Assembly (NCBI GenBank): GCA_016716635.1
Contig: JADJVZ010000014.1
Location: 124,001 to 188,000, forward strand
Source of the DNA: Micropruina sp.
GTDB lineage: Bacteria > Actinomycetota > Actinomycetes > Propionibacteriales > Propionibacteriaceae
Direction of reading: 5' to 3'
DNA: 64,000 bases
Made by a program: the position numbers and the translations under genes. The notes under the pieces were generated by a model. The model was not told the DNA's origin, did no database searches, and saw nothing but the letters and a program-made list of their open reading frames with translations. The number at the start of each line of letters is the position of its first letter. The first letter of the stretch is position 1. This document shows positions 42,632-47,535 of the stretch, in pieces.

Positions 42632-42949
42632 ATGCCCACCACCAGGATCGCTGAGCGTCCGATCGACGTGAACGATGAGGGCTTCCTCACCAACTATGAC
42701 CAATGGGACGAAGATCTCGGAGCGGTTCTCGCGGGCTACGCGGGAATCCAAGAGATGACTGAGGAGCATTGGGCGGTCATCCGCTTCCTGCGCGCCGACT
42801 ACCCGGCCCGCAAAGAGACCGCCACCCTGCGCCGGACCGCCACCGTCGGCGGCTTCGACATGAAGCGACTGTTCGTCCTGTTCCCGGGCAAACCCGCCAA
42901 GAAGATGTCCTACATTGCCGGGCTGCCCAAGCCCAAGGGCTGCGTCTAG
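42632..42949 (+). CDS. DsrC/TusE-family sulfur carrier protein
   Basis: Encodes 105 residues (AAAGGAG 11 bases upstream). The N-terminal DVNDEGFLTNYDQWDEDLG and middle TEEHWAVIRFLRADY are family marks. The C-terminus GLPKPKGCV keeps the penultimate Cys (Cys104) that carries sulfur. The second Cys of true DsrC, 11 residues earlier, is Ser here, so this is a single-Cys TusE/RspA-like carrier and not a DsrAB partner. It likely accepts persulfide sulfur from SQR through the DsrE2 protein. The gap after sqr is 22 bases. Confidence 0.88.
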   Translation: MPTTRIAERPIDVNDEGFLTNYDQWDEDLGAVLAGYAGIQEMTEEHWAVIRFLRADYPARKETATLRRTATVGGFDMKRLFVLFPGKPAKKMSYIAGLPKPKGCV

Positions 42950-42969
42950 GCCTTAAGGAGACCACGATC

Positions 42970-43572
42970 ATGACCGCACCGATCATCCCCGATTTCGGCG
43001 GCACACCCGCCGCTCCGGCCGCCAAGGCCCCCGCCAAGAAGGCGTCCGCGAAGGCCGCCGCCGAGCCCGTAGCTGTCGCGGCGGAGGCCCCCAAGCGCAA
43101 GATCTGCTTCATCGCCTCCAAGGGCAATCTCGACATGGCCTACCCGGCCCTGATCATGGCCAACGCCGCACTCGGCGAGGGCATAGAGACGCACATCTTC
43201 TTCACGTTCTGGGGCTTCGACCTCGTCACCGAGCGCACGATGGATTCCCTGAAGTTCACGATGCTCGGCAACACCGCCATGCACATGCCGTTCGCCAAGA
43301 ACCTGCCGATCTGGTCAGGGATGGGCGCCCTGCCCGGCATGACCACCGTGGCCACCAAGATGATGAAGGGGCAGTTGGACGACCTCGAGATCCCGAGCGT
43401 CCGCGAAATGCTCGAGATCATCGTCGCCAGCGGCGGGCACCTCTGGGGCTGCAAGCTGACCTTCGATATGAACGGTCTGGCCGAGGACGACCTGTACGAA
43501 GGCGTGGAGGCCATCATCAGCGCGACCGACTTCATCGAACTCTCCGAGGGCGCCCAGGTCATCTTCGTTTAG
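42970..43572 (+). CDS. DsrE2-like peroxiredoxin-family sulfurtransferase
   Basis: Encodes 200 residues (AAGGAG 9 bases upstream). The first ~40 residues are an Ala/Lys/Pro-rich leader (AKAPAKKASAKAAAEP). The DsrE fold follows: ICFIASKGNLDMAYPALIMA, HIFFTFWGFDLVTE, and HLWGCKLTFDMNGL with Cys161 as the likely sulfur-binding residue. DsrE2 proteins are membrane-associated persulfide carriers in sulfur oxidisers. Placed after sqr and dsrC/tusE, it likely passes sulfane sulfur inside the cell. The leader resembles the SQR tail in composition. No rhodanese, TusA or Hdr gene is nearby. Confidence 0.85.
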   Translation: MTAPIIPDFGGTPAAPAAKAPAKKASAKAAAEPVAVAAEAPKRKICFIASKGNLDMAYPALIMANAALGEGIETHIFFTFWGFDLVTERTMDSLKFTMLGNTAMHMPFAKNLPIWSGMGALPGMTTVATKMMKGQLDDLEIPSVREMLEIIVASGGHLWGCKLTFDMNGLAEDDLYEGVEAIISATDFIELSEGAQVIFV

Positions 43573-43631
43573 CCGGCTTGCGAGGGGCGGGGTGCTCCGC
43601 GACCCAGGAGCCGTGGACGCACCCTTGCGCC

Positions 43632-43666
43632 CCCCTTCGGGGCCCTCCCCGCTTCCCCTTCGGGGG
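43632..43666 (+). terminator. Tandem UUCG hairpins after the sulfide operon
   Basis: CCCC-TTCG-GGGG occurs twice (43632-43642, one base short on one side, and 43655-43666) about 60-90 bases after the dsrE2 stop. UUCG tetraloop hairpins are very stable. No T-tract follows, so they may act as terminators or 3' stabilisers. Confidence 0.4.
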
Positions 43667-43732
43667 GTGGTGGACCTGGCTGGCTTGCCGGCTTACATCG
43701 CTTGTTCCTGACGGGGAGGGTCCCTGGCCGGG

Positions 43733-43918
43733 TTGGTGCTGGTCCACGAGGCGTTCGGCCTCGACGACCAGATGATCCTGCACGCCGACCGGCTCGCTGG
43801 CATGGGCTTCTTGGTGGTCGCGCCCGACCTGTTCTCACGGGGCCGCCGAGTCAGCTGCCTGATCGCGGCGTTCAAGGCAGTTGTCGCGGGCACCGGGGTT
43901 GCCTTCGAGGACATCTGA
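43733..43918 (+). pseudogene. Truncated dienelactone hydrolase-family fragment
   Basis: The frame gives 61 residues: VLVHEAFGLDDQMILHADRL, MGFLVVAPDLFSRGRR, then LIAAFKAVVAGTGVAFEDI. This matches the first third of a dienelactone hydrolase alpha/beta-hydrolase. The nucleophile Cys and the His/Asp are missing because it stops at TGA 43916-43918, and the usual 20-30 residues before VLVHE are absent. No start codon better than TTG is available. It is a remnant in a stretch rich in palindromes. Confidence 0.65.
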
Positions 43919-43974
43919 TCAACACCTTCCTCCACGAGCACCTGGACGCCTCCAAGGCCGAGTCACAGCCCCCA

Positions 43975-44053
43975 CTGCAACAAATCACGCGCTCAACCAC
44001 AGAAATGGGCGTTTTTGGTCCGATCTTGGAGTTGAGTGCGGGTTTTGTTGCAG
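43975..44053. repeat. Long inverted repeat, 23-bp arms
   Basis: Arms 43975-43997 (starting CTGCAACAAA) and 44031-44053 (ending TTTGTTGCAG) pair at 20 of 23 positions across a 33-base spacer. The tips CTGCAACAAA/TTTGTTGCAG are perfect. It is not inside a gene. It may be a decayed miniature element or one transposon-end pair; no target-site duplication was identified. Bases 43919-44278 hold no gene. Confidence 0.6.
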
Positions 44054-44140
44054 CTGAACCGGGCGTGCTGACGATTGTCAGGCGCGAAGCAGCGCCCACG
44101 AGCTGGCCAAAATTCCGAGCTCGATCCGTGACCCTTATCT

Positions 44141-44212
44141 CCACTTTGCTGGCGATAGGCGTCATGACTGGCGAAATATCGCCAGCAATGACGCTCATCG
44201 CCAGCTTGGTGG
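44141..44212. repeat. Palindromic repeat family, copy A
   Basis: About 35-base arms form an imperfect palindrome around 44176. Each arm contains two GCTGGCGA-type units (TTGCTGGCGATA at 44146; ATCGCCAGC at 44179 and 44198). The tips are CCAC/GTGG. The overall plan matches copy B at 45603-45672. It lies 67 bases past the stop of the minus-strand lipoprotein gene. No coding potential. Confidence 0.75.
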
Positions 44213-44278
44213 CTCGAACACCAGCAAAGCGCGGGATTTCAGACGCATGGTGCGGTTTCAGCGGCGACTGGCACGTCC

Positions 44279-44779
44279 CTATCTTGAGGAACTGGACGTG
44301 GAGATCCACGGGGTGCAGATCTTGTCGCCATAGCTGGCTTTGGCCAGTTGAACGGCCTCTCGGCCCGCCTCGCCAGTATCGACTCCCAGGGCCTTGCTAC
44401 CGTCCCAGGCGCAACTGACGACGGCGATCCTCTCCCCGTCGGTGACCACCATCGCCAAGCCACTATGAGACCTCAGTGGGCCGGACGAGTCGTGAACTTT
44501 CCCAAAGATGAGCGTCCGAGCCGCGGGGAGATCCACCGCTGACACCGGATCCGCAGGGTCGATGTAGGCGCCGATGCGCCCCAGAAGCTGCCGCTCACCT
44601 GCGGACGCTTCCCGTGCCGACCCTGGGACCGGTGTGGATCGCGAAGGGACGGTTGCTTGGGGTGCACTGGTCTCCACGGGCGGACGAAGAGACTCCGACG
44701 GCCTGGGGGTAGGAGTGGCACTGCAGGCGCCGAGGCTGACGGCAAACGCCACCGTGACGACACGGAGCAACGTCGCCAT
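44279..44779 (-). CDS. Predicted lipoprotein A, function unknown
   Basis: Encodes 166 residues from ATG at 44779. The signal sequence (LLRVVTVAFAVSLGAC) ends in a lipobox, LGAC, so Cys19 should be lipidated and the protein anchored outside the cytoplasmic membrane. A Pro/Ser/Thr linker (~20-55) precedes a small globular domain with ARTLIFGKVHDSSGP and GERIAVVSCAWDGSKAL. I do not recognise the domain. GAGAAT ends 7 bases before the ATG, resembling the leaderless pattern. A longer frame to 44851 lacks support. Confidence 0.65.
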   Translation of the reverse strand: MATLLRVVTVAFAVSLGACSATPTPRPSESLRPPVETSAPQATVPSRSTPVPGSAREASAGERQLLGRIGAYIDPADPVSAVDLPAARTLIFGKVHDSSGPLRSHSGLAMVVTDGERIAVVSCAWDGSKALGVDTGEAGREAVQLAKASYGDKICTPWISTSSSSR

Positions 44780-44953
44780 GCGGCCGATTCTCGGTCCGCT
44801 GATTCCGCCGTCATTCACCGCCGATACCGTAACCCAGCGGCAACAAACCACCAGAGCTTTGACGCCGATTCCTGTGCCATGCTCATCACTCCTCTGGCCG
44901 GATGAGCCGGTGCGCGTCAGCGGCGCCCCCGCGGGCGCGTCCGATACTTCGCA

Positions 44954-45511
44954 TCAGGCTCGCCCGCTGCAGCGGCTCACGGCGTGCAGCGCCTTGGGAC
45001 CGTCGGCCAAGGCGATTCCGGCCAGAGCGAAGGCACCGTTCCAGCCTCCCGGATCGCCCGTCCAGTTGATACGACTCCCGTTTGTCACCAGATAGACGGC
45101 GAATGGGTTTGGCGATGGGGTCGCCGTGGACCCCCCGGACAGGACGACCCCGATGACGGCCCAGCCCTCCCCCGCATCAACCGCCTTGGCGCCACCCCGG
45201 CCCCTTTCCGTCGTCCCGACGAGCTTCGAGACCATGTTCCATTCGGCATCGGTGACGGGCCTGCACGTGAAGGTGGCGTTGGGGTTCGCCGGGATCAGCC
45301 GCATGGTCACGGTCCCCACCACCGCGACGGACGGCTTGCCCTCCACTGTGTAGAGACGCTCGGCCTCCGGCACGCTCGGCGACGGTGACGGCGTCAGCGA
45401 AACGACATGCGTCGGGGTGGGCGTGCCGGATGGCGGCAAAGCGCCGGAACTGCACGCGGCCATGGAAAGACCCGCAAATGCGGCGACGACAATGCAAACG
45501 GGGGTGCGCAT
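44954..45511 (-). CDS. Predicted lipoprotein B, function unknown
   Basis: Encodes 185 residues from ATG at 45511. The signal IVVAAFAGLSMAAC gives a lipobox (SMAAC, Cys20), followed by a Pro/Thr/Ser linker (~25-45). The globular part includes LYTVEGKPSVAVVGTVTMRL, TDAEWNMVSKLVG and NPFAVYLVTNGSRINW; a C-terminal Cys (SRCSG) may pair with CRPVT. It has the same size and plan as lipoprotein A but no convincing sequence match. The leaderless -10 TAACGT supports the start. Species-restricted, likely. Confidence 0.65.
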   Translation of the reverse strand: MRTPVCIVVAAFAGLSMAACSSGALPPSGTPTPTHVVSLTPSPSPSVPEAERLYTVEGKPSVAVVGTVTMRLIPANPNATFTCRPVTDAEWNMVSKLVGTTERGRGGAKAVDAGEGWAVIGVVLSGGSTATPSPNPFAVYLVTNGSRINWTGDPGGWNGAFALAGIALADGPKALHAVSRCSGRA

Positions 45512-45518
45512 GTCGTCG

Positions 45519-45524
45519 ACGTTA
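45519..45524 (-). promoter_or_regulatory. -10 element TAACGT for leaderless lipoprotein B
   Basis: TAACGT on the minus strand lies 7 bases before ATG 45511; it is preceded by a run of C/G and no ribosome binding site. Confidence 0.45.
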
Positions 45525-45602
45525 CCCCCCCCCAAGGAGGGCAGGGCTCTCGCGTATTGTCCGAAATCCCGCGCGCAATCCCCGGAATCGATCGGCCCCT
45601 GG

Positions 45603-45672
45603 CACCTTGCTGGCTGTAACCGTCTTTGCTGGCGATATTCGCCAGCAAAGACGACTATCGCCAGCAAGGTGG
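45603..45672. repeat. Palindromic repeat family, copy B
   Basis: Arms of about 33 bases pair well around 45639. The inner core TTGCTGGCGATATTCGCCAG is an almost perfect palindrome, and CTTGCTGGC / CGCCAGCAAG recur at the tips. Four GCTGGC-type units occur, as in copy A. It begins 19 bases past the nitroreductase stop and ends 92 bases before lipoprotein B, so it could also affect transcript ends. Confidence 0.75.
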
Positions 45673-45690
45673 GAAAAAGGGGGTGACGGG

Positions 45691-46452
45691 TTAGGCCTCG
45701 TCGGCGAACTCGAATCCCTGCTCGCGCATCGTGGCGGCCACGGTCGGGAAGTAGACCGTGCTGTAGGCGGTGCCGACCGCCTTGGAGTAGTCGGGCATCT
45801 GGTCGAGGCCCTGGGCGTCCCACCAGCTGCGCAGGGTCTGGTCATAGGCCCTGACGCCGGCAGCGACCAGGTCGGCGTCGTAGCGTTCGGGCATCGCGAA
45901 GGATTCCAGCGGCACGCGCGGCTTCACCTGCGGGAGGCGCTCCTCGTCGGGAACGCCCAGAATCGCGCCGACGATCGGGTAGGTGAGCGGCGGTAGTTCC
46001 AGCAGCGCGATGAGCTCGGCCGGGTTTCGGCGGATGCCACCGATGGAGGTGGTGCCATAACCCAACGCCCCGGCGGCGGCCTGGAAGGTGGCCAGCGCGA
46101 TGCCGGCGTCCACGGCACCAGTCAGAATGCCCTCGGCAGAGCGAGGGATGACCTGCTCAAAGCCCGCCTTTTCGGCGGCCACGGCGGTGCGGTTGAAGTC
46201 CACGACGAACGCCACAAACACGGTGGCGCCCGCCACCTGGGGCTGGCCGCCCGCGACCTTGGCGATCTGGGCGATCCGTTCGCGATCCTGGACGACGATC
46301 AGGCTGAGCTGCTGGCCATTGATGGACGACGGCGCCTGCTGGGTCGCCGCCAAGATCGCCTGCAGATCCCCAGGCTTGACGGGCTCGCCCGTGAAGGCAC
46401 GGACGGAACGTCGCTGGTTCAGCTGGTTGAGAGTCGGATTCACGGTCACCAT
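45691..46452 (-). CDS. NADPH-dependent nitroreductase, NfsA-like
   Basis: Encodes 253 residues from ATG at 46452. The N-terminal LNQRRSVRAFTGEPV gives the FMN-phosphate Arg/Ser contacts, SSINGQQLSLIVVQD follows, and GYGTTSIGGIRRNPAELI is the central nitroreductase motif. LPPLTYPIVGAILGVPDE is typical of the NfsA/FRP branch. Such enzymes reduce nitroaromatics, quinones or flavins with NAD(P)H. An upstream extension to 46563 crosses the candidate operator and is rejected. It is flanked by palindrome copy B downstream. Confidence 0.88.
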   Translation of the reverse strand: MVTVNPTLNQLNQRRSVRAFTGEPVKPGDLQAILAATQQAPSSINGQQLSLIVVQDRERIAQIAKVAGGQPQVAGATVFVAFVVDFNRTAVAAEKAGFEQVIPRSAEGILTGAVDAGIALATFQAAAGALGYGTTSIGGIRRNPAELIALLELPPLTYPIVGAILGVPDEERLPQVKPRVPLESFAMPERYDADLVAAGVRAYDQTLRSWWDAQGLDQMPDYSKAVGTAYSTVYFPTVAATMREQGFEFADEA

Positions 46453-46485
46453 CACTTTGGTCTGAACCCGAAACCGCTTCGGGCC

Positions 46486-46504
46486 ATTAGTTATAAGCAC
46501 TAAT
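46486..46504. promoter_or_regulatory. Candidate operator of the nitroreductase gene
   Basis: ATTAGT-TATAAGC-ACTAAT is a 6+7+6 inverted repeat 34 bases before the nitroreductase ATG, in an AT-rich island. On the minus strand TATAAC inside it could be the -10. This looks like a MarR/HxlR-type site, but the regulator is not in view. Confidence 0.45.
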
Positions 46505-46737
46505 TGTTCCGGAACTATTCCGGCGCTCGGACATCTCCTGGGCATCGGCTGCGCCGCACCCACTCACCAAATCGAACTGAATTCGCGGGTTGAGGCGCGT
46601 CGGCGCAGGCAGGTCCCGGATTCTGCACGACTGGGGTGGCCGCCGAGAGCCCGATCAGCCCTCCCAGACCTTCGTCCCCAAGGAACTGGCCCGGGCACGC
46701 GCCTTGGCGAAGGCCATCCGAGCAGCCAACTCCCACC
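46505..46737. other. Non-coding or decayed stretch
   Basis: No convincing gene. The only open stretch of note on the plus strand (46581-46745) encodes a 54-codon tail-like peptide ending in TFVPKELARARALAKAI and NSHLD without a start signal; it may be the remnant of a lost gene's 3' end. Confidence 0.3.
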
Positions 46738-46746
46738 TTGATTGAA

Positions 46747-46784
46747 ACCGGTCGGTTGTTTTTATGCTGACTGGTCAGTATGTT
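46747..46784 (+). promoter_or_regulatory. Promoter with paired TetR-type operators
   Basis: TTGTTT (46756-46761), a 17-base spacer and TATGTT (46779-46784) form the promoter; ATG 46791 follows 6 bases later. Two related sites, ACCGGTCGGT (46747-46756) and ACTGGTCAGT (46770-46779), share ACYGGTCRGT, are each near-palindromic, and lie 23 bp apart over the -35 and -10. Repression by the TetR protein encoded at 49707-50333 is the obvious hypothesis. Confidence 0.6.
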
Positions 46785-46790
46785 TCAGGC

Positions 46791-47534
46791 ATGACGTTGA
46801 ACGTTCTCGAACGAACCCTCCCCATGGCCATCACGGCCCGTGATCTCGCGGTCACCGGCGGCCGTGGTCCGGTGTTCGGACCCCTCGACCTGGACGTCCC
46901 CCACGGCTGGGTGGTCGCCATCGTCGGCCCGCAGGGCTCCGGACGCACGTCCCTTCTACTCACCCTCTCCGGCCGCATGCGCCCCTCCTCCGGCAGCCTC
47001 GCCGTCCTCGACACGGACGCCCGCAAGAACCCCCGCCGCGTCCAGCGGCACTGCGCGGTGGCCGGCTTCTCGGCCATCGACACCCTCGATGAGGGTCTGC
47101 GCGTTTCGGAAGTCATCCGGGAGCGCGCCGACATCGTGGTGCCGCTCTGGCGGCGTCCGCTGCACGCGACCGACCCGGCCTTCGAAACCCTGGTCACCGA
47201 CGTCTTCGGCGATGATCCGCTGGAGCTCACCGCCCCGATCGCCTCGCTGAGCGCCCTCGATCACGCCCGGCTGCGGGTGCTGTTGGCGCTCATCGGTGAT
47301 CCCGAGCTCGTCGCCGTGGACGATGTCGATACCGTCCGCGATCCCGCCGAACAGCGCAAGCTGTGGCAAGCCCTGCAGCGCGTGTGCGCCCGCGGCCTGA
47401 CCGTGGTGGCCGCCGCCACCAGCGCTGCCGCCATCCCCGGCGACATCCGCGTCGTGCGGCTCGCCCCCGAGACAACGCCACCTGAACCCACCCCCACGGC
47501 GCCCGTCCGCGCGCTGATCACCCTGGAGGCCTGA
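46791..47534 (+). CDS. Degenerate ABC transporter ATP-binding protein
   Basis: Encodes 247 residues. It aligns with ABC ATPases, but key residues are altered: Walker A is GPQGSGRTSLL (Arg for Lys), the signature LSGGQ region is LSALDHARL, and Walker B is LVAVDDVD (Asp for the catalytic Glu). Such forms accompany YhgE/Pip membrane proteins in actinobacteria and may hydrolyse ATP poorly or serve a structural role. It is followed directly by the YhgE-like gene (1-base gap). ATG 46824 is an alternative start matching the conserved core (MAITARDLAV). Confidence 0.8.
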   Translation: MTLNVLERTLPMAITARDLAVTGGRGPVFGPLDLDVPHGWVVAIVGPQGSGRTSLLLTLSGRMRPSSGSLAVLDTDARKNPRRVQRHCAVAGFSAIDTLDEGLRVSEVIRERADIVVPLWRRPLHATDPAFETLVTDVFGDDPLELTAPIASLSALDHARLRVLLALIGDPELVAVDDVDTVRDPAEQRKLWQALQRVCARGLTVVAAATSAAAIPGDIRVVRLAPETTPPEPTPTAPVRALITLEA

Positions 47535-47535
47535 C

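Noticed and set aside
43702..44418. 238-codon plus-strand frame crossing the hydrolase fragment and both palindromes
   Set aside because: It runs through palindromic repeats in a different frame from the hydrolase match and shows no protein-like pattern.
46581..46745. 54-codon plus-strand frame ending in TFVPKELARARALAKAI and NSHLD
   Set aside because: No start codon with a ribosome binding site or leaderless -10, and no recognised family; at most a remnant 3' end.
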